DNA of 64,000 bases, taken from contig CBFHLR010000013.1 in assembly GCA_965656715.1 (NCBI GenBank), positions 1 to 64,000 on the forward strand, in the 5' to 3' direction. The notes beneath the pieces were generated by a model. The model ran no database searches, was not told the origin of the DNA, and saw nothing but the letters and a program-made list of their open reading frames with translations. Positions 19,613 to 31,563 of this stretch are shown here, one piece after another. Within the stretch, counting starts at the first letter, position 1. The number at the start of each line of letters is the position of its first letter. This DNA comes from Coraliomargarita sp965656715 (lineage in GTDB: Bacteria > Verrucomicrobiota > Verrucomicrobiia > Opitutales > Coraliomargaritaceae). Both the position numbers and the translations under genes were made by a program.

Positions 19613-20290
19613 ATGGATGATGGTCAGGTTCGTTACCTAATTCAGTTGGATGGGCGGGAGATCGTTTTTGATGTCGATCCGGTCCCGCACGACATCTCGG
19701 ATGATGCTGAATATCCGGACTGGGCTTTGTTGACACATAAGCAGTGTGCGTGCTGCCCGCTGAAGGAAACCGACTGCAGGTTTTGCCCGGTTGCGACGCG
19801 GATACATCCATTGATCGAGAAATTCTCGGCTCACAAATCGACTGAGCGTGCGCATGTTCGTGTGGAAACGGCATCGCGCAGCTATCTCGCGGAGGTCGAT
19901 TTGCAAAGCGCAATCAGCTCGCTCATGGGCTTGTTGATGGCGACGAGTGGGTGTCCCATCCTCAAGAAGCTTGGAGCGATGGCGAGCTTGCATGTGCCGT
20001 TCTGCTCCACCAAGGAAACCCTCCACCGCTCAGTGGGATCCTACCTGACACAGCAATATTTCATTCAAAAGAATGGCGGTGATCCAGATTGGGAATTGAA
20101 AGGCTTGAAGGCGCTCTATGAAGAGCTTGGGGGCCTGAATCAGGATTTCTCGCGTCGTATTCAAGGCTCTGTGGAGAGCGATGCGATGTCGAATGCAGTC
20201 ATCATCTTCTTTGCCACATCGATCCTCGTGTCGACTTCGTTGGATGAGCAGCTAGCGCAATATGAGCGCTACCTCACCAACTCAAAGTAG
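19613..20290 (+). CDS. Uncharacterised protein with Cys-rich motif
   Basis: A 225-residue cytoplasmic protein that I cannot assign. The N-terminal 35 residues look like a small beta domain (VRYLIQLDGREIVFDVDP). Then comes a compact cysteine cluster, KQCACCPLKETDCRFCPVA, with five cysteines within 17 residues, which suggests a metal or Fe-S site. The C-terminal two thirds are helical, with two further cysteines (TSGCPILKK, VPFCSTKET). Its stop codon directly abuts the stop codon of the convergent MscS gene. Confidence 0.6.
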   Translation: MDDGQVRYLIQLDGREIVFDVDPVPHDISDDAEYPDWALLTHKQCACCPLKETDCRFCPVATRIHPLIEKFSAHKSTERAHVRVETASRSYLAEVDLQSAISSLMGLLMATSGCPILKKLGAMASLHVPFCSTKETLHRSVGSYLTQQYFIQKNGGDPDWELKGLKALYEELGGLNQDFSRRIQGSVESDAMSNAVIIFFATSILVSTSLDEQLAQYERYLTNSK

Positions 20291-21550
20291 TTAGTGCTGC
20301 AGGGCAATTCCGGCTTTTTCCAGATCCGCACCGCTAGGAGCTTGGTAGGCACTGAGTCCCATTTCCGGTAGAATCGAGAGCAGGTGGTCAAAGATGTCGC
20401 CCTGAATGTCTTCGTAGTTTGCCCAAGCAATGTCGTTGGTGAAGCAGTAGAGTTCAATCGGGAGGCCCTTGTCGCTTGGAGGCAACTGGCGCACCAGTAG
20501 CGTCATGCCGCTTTGGTGGATCTTTGGGTGGTTGCGCAGATAGGCGACACAGTAGGCACGAAAGGTGCCAAGGTTAGTGAGGCGACGACCGTTGATCAGC
20601 TCGGCTAGGTCATTGCTCACGCCTTCGTTGTGTGCTTGAATCTCGGCGAGTTTCTCTTCGAGATAGGGGCGTAGAATCTTGATTTGCTTGAAGCGTTCGA
20701 GCAGCTTTGCATCGGCAAATTGCACGCTGCGTAGGTCGATATTCAGCGAGCGCTTGATTCGGCGACCACCGGATTCGCTCATGCCACGCCAGTTCTTAAA
20801 GGAATCGGAAATGAGTGTGTAGGTGGGAATCGTGGTGATCGTTTTGTCCCAGTTTTGCACTTTGACTGTGGTCAATGACACGTCGATGACATCTCCGTCC
20901 GCGCCGCGCGCAGGCATCTCAATCCAATCGCCAACCATGACCATATTGTTGAGCGACAGCTGGAAGCCGGCAACCAGGCCAAGAATCGCGTCTTTGAAAA
21001 TCAGTAACAGGATCGCAGTCACTGCACCCAGCCCGGAGAAGAAGACCAGTGGTGATTTGTCGAGAATCACCGAGAGAATGAAAATGAAACCGATCAGGTT
21101 GATCACCAGTTTGGCCGCTTGTGTGGCACTTTTGGCTGGATATTTTTTGCCGATGGGGCCGCGCTGCCACATGTCGCGCAGGAAGTTAAGCGCAGCATCC
21201 AGCACAAAAAGGATAATTATAATGATGTAGGTATTGAGAACGACATCGATCAGCTTGAGGAGTGTGGCATGTCCTTCGAACAGGCCGGGTGCTGCGAAGC
21301 GAATGACGGCTGCCGGGACAATGTGCGAAAAGCGAATGAATACATTGTCGCGAATCAGCAGATCGTCCCACTCGAGCTTTGTCTTGCGGATAAGGGGGTG
21401 GATGACTGATTGGATGAACTTTTTCGCCAGATAGTTGGCGAAAAGTGCGACCAGAACTAGACCGAAAAATGCGATGCCTAATGCGATTAGCTGTGCTGGG
21501 CGTGCATCAAGTCCGGTGTTTTGGAGCCATTGGGATATATTCTGAACCAT
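20291..21550 (-). CDS. MscS-family mechanosensitive channel (YbdG/MscM-like)
   Basis: The 419 residues hold about five membrane helices in the first 190 positions. The conserved MscS pore and beta domain follow (DAILGLVAGFQLSLNNMVMV, then GDWIEMPARGADGDVIDVSL and TVKVQNWDKTITTIPTYTL). A cytoplasmic domain comes last, with FKNWRGMSESGGRRIKRSL. Length and the inserted SGGRRIKR segment match the E. coli YbdG/MscM type, which protects against mild osmotic downshock. Start is the ATG at 21550. It is convergent with the Cys-rich gene and divergent from the LolA-like gene. Confidence 0.88.
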   Translation of the reverse strand: MVQNISQWLQNTGLDARPAQLIALGIAFFGLVLVALFANYLAKKFIQSVIHPLIRKTKLEWDDLLIRDNVFIRFSHIVPAAVIRFAAPGLFEGHATLLKLIDVVLNTYIIIIILFVLDAALNFLRDMWQRGPIGKKYPAKSATQAAKLVINLIGFIFILSVILDKSPLVFFSGLGAVTAILLLIFKDAILGLVAGFQLSLNNMVMVGDWIEMPARGADGDVIDVSLTTVKVQNWDKTITTIPTYTLISDSFKNWRGMSESGGRRIKRSLNIDLRSVQFADAKLLERFKQIKILRPYLEEKLAEIQAHNEGVSNDLAELINGRRLTNLGTFRAYCVAYLRNHPKIHQSGMTLLVRQLPPSDKGLPIELYCFTNDIAWANYEDIQGDIFDHLLSILPEMGLSAYQAPSGADLEKAGIALQH

Positions 21551-21659
21551 TACATTAGCTGGTTATGCGGGTATTAAAGGAGATGACAACCCCTATGCGT
21601 AGTAAATCCATTAGGGAATATCTTGCTGCGTGATCAATCTATCTGCAATTTCGCATTCA

Positions 21660-22391
21660 ATGCGTATATTTATTACAAGCTTTATCTTCCTGATGACTCT
21701 CTCGGGAAGCACTCTCAGCGCGCAGGAGAATGCTGGCAAGCTGCGTCGTGTGCTGGATGGCTATCGAAAGGCCTACGGCGGTTATCGTGCGTCCGAGGTA
21801 TTGAGGTCGGTTACGATTCGTGGGGATCAATTACAGGGCCAGCAACGTTACGAATTTCTATTGCGTAAAAAGCAGCCAAAGTCGATTCGCTATAGCTTAA
21901 GTAACGGTGCCAATTCCGTGGTATGCGGCTATGATGGCAAGATCGGTTGGCAGCGTGTCGAGACTGGAGACGTCGTGACGATTACTGAATTGGAAGGGTC
22001 TGCTTTGCAGGCCTTGTTGCGTGAAGCAGATTTTGAGGGACCCTTGTTACGCTATTTTTCTCGATCTGATATTTCGATTCGATTGTTGGATACTGCCATC
22101 TTGAATGGACGCCCAACGCATCAACTTGAGGTGGTTGAGCTAGGTGCCCCAACGGCGTATTATTATCTGAACTTCGATGCGTATCAAATTGTTCGGAAGG
22201 ATCTCTTGAATAAGGAAGGGGAGATTGTGCTTGAAACTCACTATCGCGATTATCGGCAGGTCGACGGCTTTCCGTTTCCTTTTGAAATTGAGAGCAAGCG
22301 GGGCGGTAAGCAAGTTTCGCTTACGAAAGTGGAAGAGGTTGAGGTGAACCCCGGCCAATTAAGTTTCTATTTTCAGAAGCCGACTTACTGA
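21660..22391 (+). CDS. LolA-like periplasmic lipoprotein-sorting-type protein
   Basis: The 243 residues start with a clear signal peptide (MRIFITSFIFLMTLSG, cleavage near AQEN). Segments follow that are typical of the LolA/LolB fold in outer-membrane lipoprotein-sorting proteins: VLDGYRKAYGGYRASEVL, RYEFLLRKKQPKSIRY, GYDGKIGWQR, HQLEVVELGAPTAYYYLNFD and ETHYRDYRQVDGFPFPFEIE. Proteins with this pattern are often annotated as outer-membrane lipoprotein-sorting proteins, but true carrier function is unproven. The ATG at 21660 is chosen because the upstream GTG at 21630 would put ten polar residues before the signal peptide. Confidence 0.72.
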   Translation: MRIFITSFIFLMTLSGSTLSAQENAGKLRRVLDGYRKAYGGYRASEVLRSVTIRGDQLQGQQRYEFLLRKKQPKSIRYSLSNGANSVVCGYDGKIGWQRVETGDVVTITELEGSALQALLREADFEGPLLRYFSRSDISIRLLDTAILNGRPTHQLEVVELGAPTAYYYLNFDAYQIVRKDLLNKEGEIVLETHYRDYRQVDGFPFPFEIESKRGGKQVSLTKVEEVEVNPGQLSFYFQKPTY

Positions 22392-22401
22392 TCGCTTGAG
22401 C

Positions 22402-23082
22402 CTAGTTGTTGCCGATTAGATCGTCGCCAAGATCACCTTTGAGCTCTTGGTCGATGCGCAATTGTTCGATTTCATCGAGCATGAAACGCTTAAAACGGTC
22501 AAAGCGTGCGTAGATGCCGCGAGTTTCGAGTAGCTCCTGTTTGATGGTTCCTGAGGCGCAGAGGGTCGCAATTGAAATATCCAATGCGCCTTCGGCGTCC
22601 TTGATTGTTTGCAGGAAGCTTAGCACCTCTTTGGGGATCGGCGCACCCAGTTCGATTTGAGTCTCCACCAGTTGGATGATTCCAGCTTGTATGGTGTCCA
22701 GATCGCTTGGGCTTGCGTCCTGCTCACTGAGTATCGGGTGGATACGGGCCTTCCGATAGGGGAGCTCGGTGGTGATGCTGTCGAGTTTTATCCGAGCAAG
22801 TCCTTGCAGCACTAGATTAGAACTGCCGTCTTTGTTGGTGTGGCAGGCGCGAACGATGCCAATTCCAGCGGTCGAGTAAGGCTTTTCCTTGGCCTCGTTG
22901 ACGTCATCGCGAGTGTCCAAGGAGGCGACGGCAAAGATACGATTCCCAGTCAATACTTCGCTAAGCATGGTTCGGTAGCGCGGCTCGAATATATGTAGAG
23001 GTAAAATCGCCTGCGGAAACAACACCGCATTGCTAATAGTCATGACGGGGACTTCGTGTGGTATCTCGATGTGCTGTGTCAT
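22402..23082 (-). CDS. Stand-alone Lon N-terminal (LON substrate-binding) domain protein
   Basis: The 226 residues correspond to the N-terminal substrate-recognition domain of Lon protease, without the ATPase and peptidase parts. The opening VPVMTISNAVLFPQAILPLH with LHIFEPRYR, and the later LVLQGLARIKL, are characteristic. Bacterial stand-alone forms are common and mostly uncharacterised. The start is placed at the ATG at 23082 (MTQHIEIPHEVPV); an in-frame codon at 23154 would overlap the next gene. It lies 23 bp downstream of the HhH gene and probably shares its operon. Confidence 0.88.
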   Translation of the reverse strand: MTQHIEIPHEVPVMTISNAVLFPQAILPLHIFEPRYRTMLSEVLTGNRIFAVASLDTRDDVNEAKEKPYSTAGIGIVRACHTNKDGSSNLVLQGLARIKLDSITTELPYRKARIHPILSEQDASPSDLDTIQAGIIQLVETQIELGAPIPKEVLSFLQTIKDAEGALDISIATLCASGTIKQELLETRGIYARFDRFKRFMLDEIEQLRIDQELKGDLGDDLIGNN

Positions 23083-23105
23083 GTCTTCTGAATTGTGATT
23101 ACGGC

Positions 23106-23390
23106 CTAGGTCCATTCGTCCGGGTGGAGTTTCATTTGTTCTGGATCCGGACACTCTGCAAAATAGACTGCCATGCGAAAATAGCGAATTCGGTCGTCGG
23201 GTAATGACTCGGTCTTCGCTTTAGCTTCTTCGAAGAGCACCTCAGGAGCGCGCCCCTGTAGTTGATAGATCTCCCGTATACCAATATCGATCAAGTTACG
23301 GGCGGCCGCCACATCCATACGCGGAATACGCATCAAGGCTGAGTTGAGCGCCTCGTAGTCGACCTTCTTTTTCTTCTTCTGTGGAAACAT
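23106..23390 (-). CDS. Small Cdd1-like helix-hairpin-helix protein
   Basis: The 94 residues begin with a lysine stretch (MFPQKKKKKVD) followed by a helix-hairpin-helix-like segment (LMRIPRMDVAAARNLIDIG). The family-typical end is DDRIRYFRMAVYFAECP. The pattern matches the Cdd1 (pathogenicity locus) family, small HhH proteins of unknown role that may bind DNA. It is divergent from dnaK across a 258-bp region and probably co-transcribed with the Lon-domain gene. Confidence 0.78.
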   Translation of the reverse strand: MFPQKKKKKVDYEALNSALMRIPRMDVAAARNLIDIGIREIYQLQGRAPEVLFEEAKAKTESLPDDRIRYFRMAVYFAECPDPEQMKLHPDEWT

Positions 23391-23423
23391 CGAGAGTAGT
23401 TGAGCGTAGAAACCGTTTTTTTG

Positions 23424-23454
23424 AAACTACGAAAGGGGCGAAAGGCGCGAAAAA
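23424..23454 (+). repeat. Interspersed repeat of the ACTACGAAA...GCGAAA type
   Basis: The segment reads ACTACGAAAGGGGCGAAA and then GGCGCGAAAA, a degenerate nine-base CGAAAG tandem. A second copy in the window, at 48487-48515, has the same plan (ACTACGAAAGACGCGAAA). Both are intergenic, so this is a dispersed repeat family rather than a gene part. Confidence 0.6.
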
Positions 23455-23472
23455 TCGCTAGAGCTGCCCATG

Positions 23473-23536
23473 ACTGTGTCACGACTGTGGCACACATCGC
23501 TAGAACTGTGACAGGGTGTGTCACACTGTGTCACAG
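23473..23536. promoter_or_regulatory. Cluster of TGTGNCAC-like operator repeats upstream of dnaK
   Basis: Within 64 bp there are five related elements (ACTGTGTCACG, ACTGTGGCACA, ACTGTGACAGG, GTGTGTCACAC, CTGTGTCACAG). The right half forms nested dyads: CTGTGACA (23506-23513) pairs with TGTCACAG (23529-23536) around GTGTGTCACAC. It lies between the divergent HhH gene and dnaK. A repeated palindromic core in a divergent promoter region suggests a multi-site regulator binding region. The regulator is unknown. Confidence 0.55.
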
Positions 23537-23621
23537 TTTTGGGAGTGGAAACCAACGGTTCGAATTCGTCGGTATTTTTAATCTCTTTGCACATCAATGA
23601 GATGTGATTTGCTGAGGTCCT

Positions 23622-23637
23622 TGGCATTGGCATTGCT
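23622..23637 (+). promoter_or_regulatory. Sigma-54-like -24/-12 element just before dnaK
   Basis: TGGCATTGGCATTGCT matches the TGGCAC-N5-TTGCW pattern with the exact 12-bp spacing between GG and GC. The predicted transcription start would fall at or next to the dnaK ATG (23649), giving a leaderless message. That makes the assignment uncertain; chance similarity is possible. Confidence 0.3.
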
Positions 23638-23648
23638 AAAGTGCTGGC

Positions 23649-25589
<1,941 letters not shown>

Positions 25590-25601
25590 TCCTTTAACCT
25601 C

Positions 25602-25632
25602 AAGCGTGCTGGCCATGTCGGCCAGCGCGCTT
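25602..25632 (+). terminator. Strong hairpin between dnaK and groES
   Basis: A 13-bp stem (AAGCGTGCTGGCC with GGCCAGCGCGCTT, one G-T pair) has a 5-nt loop and is followed by the T-rich sequence CTTCTTATTC. It begins 12 bp after the dnaK stop codon. It probably terminates or attenuates dnaK transcripts, so groES would have its own promoter. Confidence 0.65.
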
Positions 25633-25678
25633 CTTCTTATTCAAACCAAATCGTATTCAAAATACACATACACAAAAC

Positions 25679-25954
25679 ATGAAAATCAAACCACTCGGTT
25701 CCCGCGTTCTCGTAAAGCGCATTGAAGAAGACGAACAAGTCCGTGGCGGCATCATCATTCCTGATTCCGCCAAGGAAAAGTCCCAAGAGGCAGAAGTTGT
25801 TGCGCTTGGCACTGGCAAGGCAGACGACAAGCCATTCTTCGTAAAGAAGGGCGATAAGGTCCTCCTTCCTACATATGGCGGCTCCCAAATCAAGGTCGAC
25901 GGTGTTGAATACACACTCATCGAGGAAGACGATCTTCTCGGTATCGTAGGCTAA
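25679..25954 (+). CDS. groES: Co-chaperonin GroES
   Basis: The 91-residue GroES begins MKIKPLGSRVLVKRIEEDEQ. It has the mobile loop RGGIIIPDSAKEK that contacts GroEL, and ends EEDDLLGIVG. It caps the GroEL chamber in the cytoplasm. It lies 42 bp upstream of groEL in the usual order. The leader before the ATG (ATACACATACACAAAAC) has no Shine-Dalgarno sequence despite the high expression expected. Confidence 0.98.
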   Translation: MKIKPLGSRVLVKRIEEDEQVRGGIIIPDSAKEKSQEAEVVALGTGKADDKPFFVKKGDKVLLPTYGGSQIKVDGVEYTLIEEDDLLGIVG

Positions 25955-25996
25955 TCGGCCGCACTACACATTTAAATTAAATAAGCATTACATATT

Positions 25997-27649
<1,653 letters not shown>

Positions 27650-27699
27650 TCCGTTTCGGATACATCCGCTCAACGACATTCAGTCCAAAGATCTAACAA

Positions 27700-27730
27700 A
27701 GCCCTCCGGTTTCAGCCGGGGGGCTTTTTT
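27700..27730 (+). terminator. Rho-independent terminator of groESL
   Basis: The stem GCCCTCCGG/CCGGGGGGC (with a wobble pair) has a short loop TTTCAG and is followed by six T. It lies 51 bp after the groEL stop codon. Confidence 0.85.
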
Positions 27731-27817
27731 AGTTATGCTGCGACGGCCTGACTCGCGGGCTTTTTATGTCGAAGGGGGGTGCGGTTGACCTCTCTGCCGA
27801 ACAACCATGCTCCGTAG

Positions 27818-27847
27818 CCTAACTCTCAGAGTTGGGGAGTTTTTTTG
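27818..27847 (+). terminator. Second terminator downstream of groEL
   Basis: CCTAACTC (27818-27825) pairs with GAGTTGGG (27829-27836, one G-T pair) around a 3-nt loop. A GAG and seven T follow. It sits about 90 bp before the next gene, so transcription from groEL appears to be stopped twice. Confidence 0.65.
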
Positions 27848-27934
27848 CTTATACTTGTCACATCTTGGTATAACTTGTGTGAAAATCACATTGAATGTTG
27901 ATACGGTGAACTAACGCCTGCATGAGGATATCTG

Positions 27935-30238
27935 ATGTTTTCAAATGGCTTTTATTCTTTCACTGGCCTCGTCGCGTCGGTGATCGCACTCAACGCGACT
28001 GAACTGGTGCAGACCTTTGGTATTGGTTTAGAGCCGTCGCATCCCCAAGGCATTCATCGAGGGCAAATCCATGGAACGCTGTCCGGAAATGGTGAGACAA
28101 CAGTCTTCAGCTATACTACTAACAATCCACTTTACGGGAAGAATGCAATTTATACTGAAGGCGGCGGTTTGATTGAGTGTGATGGCGAATTTGGGGCACC
28201 GAGATGGGCAGATGCGAGTCTCTCATTCGATGGGCAGCGCTTCGTTTCCTTAAATACGAGCCCGTTTATCGAAAATCCAGGCCTTGAAGTATACGAGGTC
28301 AGAGCAACTGGAGGAGCCGAGCTGATTGACTGGATTCCGCAACAGGAATTTCCCGGTGATTTTGGGGATGTCTTTGCGCCTGAATTTGCGATTTCCGGTC
28401 GGGATGCTTCACCCTTTGCGTTGGTAGACGTTGTGTTTGATGAGGCGAATGGAGATTTACTGGTATATAATGGTGATTCGTTCGAGGCGGTAGGTTCTTT
28501 GAAGGACGAATTCGATACTTCACTGACCTCTTACAGATTATACGAAGGTGGTGGAGAAGAGAACACGATTTATTTTACTAAAGGGACCGTTACGGATCCG
28601 AATGCGCCTCAAGCACCTGAAGTAGTCTTTGCTTACGACGGCGAGACATTGACAGAATCGAGTATTGATCGTTCAGGGCTGAGTCATTCGGGTTACTTAT
28701 CGGATTTTCCGATAAGTCCCAATGGTCGTTTTGTGCTCTTTGAAATTGTTGATCTGAGTGTTCCACATATTTTTTCGTTGGCTCTCTATGACCAGCAATC
28801 TGAGTCATTTACTGAGTTTATTCCTGGGAGTTTGGGTGATAGCCTTCCCTTTTATTTGGATTTCCGTCCAAGTAGTAATGGTATGGTTTTTGCCACAACA
28901 TATGTTGCGACCGAGAATACGAATTTTGGTCAAACAATATCCGTGGTATTTGCTCCAGATGGGCAGGTCCAAACATTGAGCGATTATATACGTGACAGGT
29001 TGCCGACCATTGGTGAGGGAATTACTGCTGATACCTTGGATGCGATCGAAATTTACGAAGTCTTGGATTTTTCGGACGATGGGCTTCGTTTGTTAGTGAC
29101 TGGTCAGGATACGGATGGAGGCTATGATGCCTTTCTGATCGATCTGCTCACCGGTAGTTTTCTATCGGCACGACAACTGGGGCTCATCCAGAACGAGGAT
29201 TTGGTGGCGATGATTGAGTCGGGTTCCACTTCGAAAGAGTTGATAGGCCTATTTCGAGGGGGCCGTGATGCACAGATCGCTGAGTTCGGGCGTGGGCTTT
29301 CAAGTATTTTGCCTGCGGCATCCTCCAGTGTTATGAGCAATGCGCTGAACCACACCTTCAACTTGAATTCGCGTTTCGATATGCTGCATCGGGAATCATT
29401 CGCTAGGCAGCAGCGTGGTCGCGATAAAAATGGTTGGAGTGGTTATGCCTATTCGACCGCTGTGATTCGTGATTATGAGAGCAATGTCTCGGATGTTCGT
29501 GGAGACATCGAAAGCTACGGCGGCATGCTTGTGGTCGATTACAAGTTTTCTGACAGCTTGTATGTTGGGACTGGTCTTGGGCTTAAGACGGATGAAGGTG
29601 ATTTTAATAGCGGTGGGGAGCTGAACTCAGATACTTATTCCGCAAGCCTTTACGCCTCATCTAGGTTTATCGACCACCTGTATCTGGATGCGCTGATACA
29701 GTATGCAGATGTGGAGATGGAGAGTGAGCGACAGTCTTTGGACGTGCTAAGAGCCAAACCAGAGGCGACTGCTTACGGCTCCGAAATTCGTGCATCCTAC
29801 TATTTTGAGAAGGAGGGGTTTACCGTGGCTCCGAAGTTGTCGATCTCTTATAATTACCTCGATTTTGACGCCTATTCTGAAACGGGTGGGCTCTCTGCTG
29901 CCAGCGTTGAGAATTTTAGTGTAGAATCTCTACGAGCCAGTTTAGGAGTGCAGGCTCAGCATTGGTTCACTTTCCTAGAAAGGCCGTTGATCGGAAATCT
30001 GCAGCTTGATTGGAATCACGAGTTTTTCGATGAAGGCGAAACCATTTACGCATCCATCGAAGGAACCAGCTTTAAAACAGAGACAGATGATCCCGATTCT
30101 GACAGCGGACTCATTTCAATCGGCTTCAACTACCTGTTAACCGATCAAATTGATCTCTACGGCGAATACAGTAAGAATTTCGGAGAAAGTTTGAACGACG
30201 ATCATGTGATACGCCTGGGTGTCAGTTGTTTATTTTGA
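27935..30238 (+). CDS. Autotransporter-type outer-membrane protein
   Basis: The 767 residues have three parts. An N-terminal hydrophobic segment (FYSFTGLVASVIALNA) is the likely signal. A beta-rich passenger of about 460 residues has propeller-like strands (GRFVLFEIVDLSVPHIFSLA, DDGLRLLVTGQDTDGGYDAF). A C-terminal barrel follows from about 490 (GWSGYAYSTAVIRDYESN through YVGTGLGLKTDEGDF), ending VIRLGVSCLF. The terminal Phe and alternating pattern match type V secretion barrels. The passenger's role cannot be read from sequence. No protease or adhesin motif was recognised. Confidence 0.78.
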   Translation: MFSNGFYSFTGLVASVIALNATELVQTFGIGLEPSHPQGIHRGQIHGTLSGNGETTVFSYTTNNPLYGKNAIYTEGGGLIECDGEFGAPRWADASLSFDGQRFVSLNTSPFIENPGLEVYEVRATGGAELIDWIPQQEFPGDFGDVFAPEFAISGRDASPFALVDVVFDEANGDLLVYNGDSFEAVGSLKDEFDTSLTSYRLYEGGGEENTIYFTKGTVTDPNAPQAPEVVFAYDGETLTESSIDRSGLSHSGYLSDFPISPNGRFVLFEIVDLSVPHIFSLALYDQQSESFTEFIPGSLGDSLPFYLDFRPSSNGMVFATTYVATENTNFGQTISVVFAPDGQVQTLSDYIRDRLPTIGEGITADTLDAIEIYEVLDFSDDGLRLLVTGQDTDGGYDAFLIDLLTGSFLSARQLGLIQNEDLVAMIESGSTSKELIGLFRGGRDAQIAEFGRGLSSILPAASSSVMSNALNHTFNLNSRFDMLHRESFARQQRGRDKNGWSGYAYSTAVIRDYESNVSDVRGDIESYGGMLVVDYKFSDSLYVGTGLGLKTDEGDFNSGGELNSDTYSASLYASSRFIDHLYLDALIQYADVEMESERQSLDVLRAKPEATAYGSEIRASYYFEKEGFTVAPKLSISYNYLDFDAYSETGGLSAASVENFSVESLRASLGVQAQHWFTFLERPLIGNLQLDWNHEFFDEGETIYASIEGTSFKTETDDPDSDSGLISIGFNYLLTDQIDLYGEYSKNFGESLNDDHVIRLGVSCLF

Positions 30239-30258
30239 TCTAGCCAAAATGGGCATGC

Positions 30259-31176
30259 ATGCTTCGACTAGCGGGAATGATTCGAATCGTGCACCTCGCT
30301 TTTCTCTGTGTTTGCTGCGGTAGCTTGTTTGGGGCAACCAAATGGTCACCGTCGGCATGGGATTTAGAGACCTACTTCAACGCGTCGCCCTATGTGTTTG
30401 TGGGGAAGTTGGAGTCCATCGAGGTGTTGCCTGAAGTGAAGACCGGAGTGATGGGAATCGAGGCGACCCAACTCACGGAGACGAATCCAGCTCAGGAGGA
30501 AATCATTTGGCGAAACGTCCGGTTGTATACCTTTCGTGTCATTCAGTCATTTAAAGGTGAATTGGCTGGTCAAATCGAAGTGTATGCCCCCGAGGCAGGA
30601 TCGCAATGGTCCTACTTTAGGACTGAGATTGGAGATGTCTTTGTGAGTAAGGCTGCAGATCCGGATCCATATGCGGTGAAGCTGTCGGTCGGAGAGCAAG
30701 GGCTGTTTTTTGTGAATGCTTTCAATGGTTCAACCTTGCCTGTGTTAATTGCGCTGCGATCGGAAGCGCAGGCCGAGCGTGGCATCCGGATTCTGGGCAC
30801 GTATAAGCAAACGGCTGGAGTCGAATTGTCTGCGGTGATTGAGTTGGACGATACGGTGCAAGCGGCAACGGCCGAACAGCAGAGTAGTCAACTCGCTGCA
30901 TTGGAAAAACGCTATTTCAAGATCCTGATGATCTCGAACCTACAGGAACGCCGTTCTGCATTGGAACGCTTCATTGCAGAGATGGGATACGACGGGCTCT
31001 GGTCTAGGGAAAGTTTTCAGGCCAACTATCAGGACAGTTTTGGTATGGTGGTCGAAGAGGGGCGGGTGCGTTCGGCACCGACACGTCCGGATTCCGGCCG
31101 CGAGCGCCTTTGGTATGAGTGCACGATGGAAATTGAGAAGATCGATATGATCCTCAAGGCTCGGGCGAAGAACTAG
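30259..31176 (+). CDS. Secreted protein of unknown function
   Basis: The 305 residues have an N-terminal signal peptide (MIRIVHLAFLCVCCGSLFG). The mature part opens with YFNASPYVFVGKLESIEV and continues with LYTFRVIQSFKGELAGQIEV and GEQGLFFVNAFNG. This order of 'protein makes a VFVGK strand, then a FKG turn, then a GEQ-LFF strand' resembles netrin/TIMP-like folds found in exported bacterial proteins, but that is only a resemblance. The C-terminal third is helical and ends near a Met/Lys-rich tail. It is 4 bp upstream of the cupin gene and may belong to the redox cluster that follows. Confidence 0.6.
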   Translation: MLRLAGMIRIVHLAFLCVCCGSLFGATKWSPSAWDLETYFNASPYVFVGKLESIEVLPEVKTGVMGIEATQLTETNPAQEEIIWRNVRLYTFRVIQSFKGELAGQIEVYAPEAGSQWSYFRTEIGDVFVSKAADPDPYAVKLSVGEQGLFFVNAFNGSTLPVLIALRSEAQAERGIRILGTYKQTAGVELSAVIELDDTVQAATAEQQSSQLAALEKRYFKILMISNLQERRSALERFIAEMGYDGLWSRESFQANYQDSFGMVVEEGRVRSAPTRPDSGRERLWYECTMEIEKIDMILKARAKN

Positions 31177-31179
31177 CTT

Positions 31180-31563
31180 ATGATGAACGCTCAGATTGTC
31201 AGAGTCGATGAAGCCGACGAGTTTGAAACCGTCGAGCATTGTGCGATTCTGGAACTCACCAACGACGCAAGCGACCCTGCGCTTTCGATTGCGCGTGCAC
31301 GGGTTGCCGCGGGAGTGACGACGGCATGGCACAAGCTCGCAGGGGTGGTCGAACGCTACGTTATTCTATCCGGCGCGGGTTTGGTTGAAGTGGGCGATCT
31401 GGAGCCGACACGTGTTGAGCCTGGAGATGTGGTGCGCATTCCCTCTGGCGTTCGGCAACGTATCAGCAATGTCGGCGAGGGGGATTTGGTTTTTTATGCA
31501 CTGTGCACGCCGCGCTTTACGCCTGAGTGTTATATTGATTTGGAGGGAGCCGATTCGCCATGA
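31180..31563 (+). CDS. Small cupin-domain protein
   Basis: This single-domain cupin has 127 residues. Motif 1 is reduced (AAGVTTAWHKLAGVVERYVIL, with His and Glu as possible metal ligands), and motif 2 is GDVVRIPSGVRQRISN with no clear His. The second metal site is thus weakened, so it may bind a ligand rather than catalyse. Substrate unknown. Its stop codon overlaps the ATG of the next cytochrome gene in an ATGA arrangement, so the two are translationally coupled. Confidence 0.82.
   Translation: MMNAQIVRVDEADEFETVEHCAILELTNDASDPALSIARARVAAGVTTAWHKLAGVVERYVILSGAGLVEVGDLEPTRVEPGDVVRIPSGVRQRISNVGEGDLVFYALCTPRFTPECYIDLEGADSP

Noticed and set aside
25590..25996. Searched for a CIRCE element (TTAGCACTC-N9-GAGTGCTAA) near dnaK, groES and groEL
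   Set aside because: No match seen; only a terminator-like hairpin and short A/T dyads.
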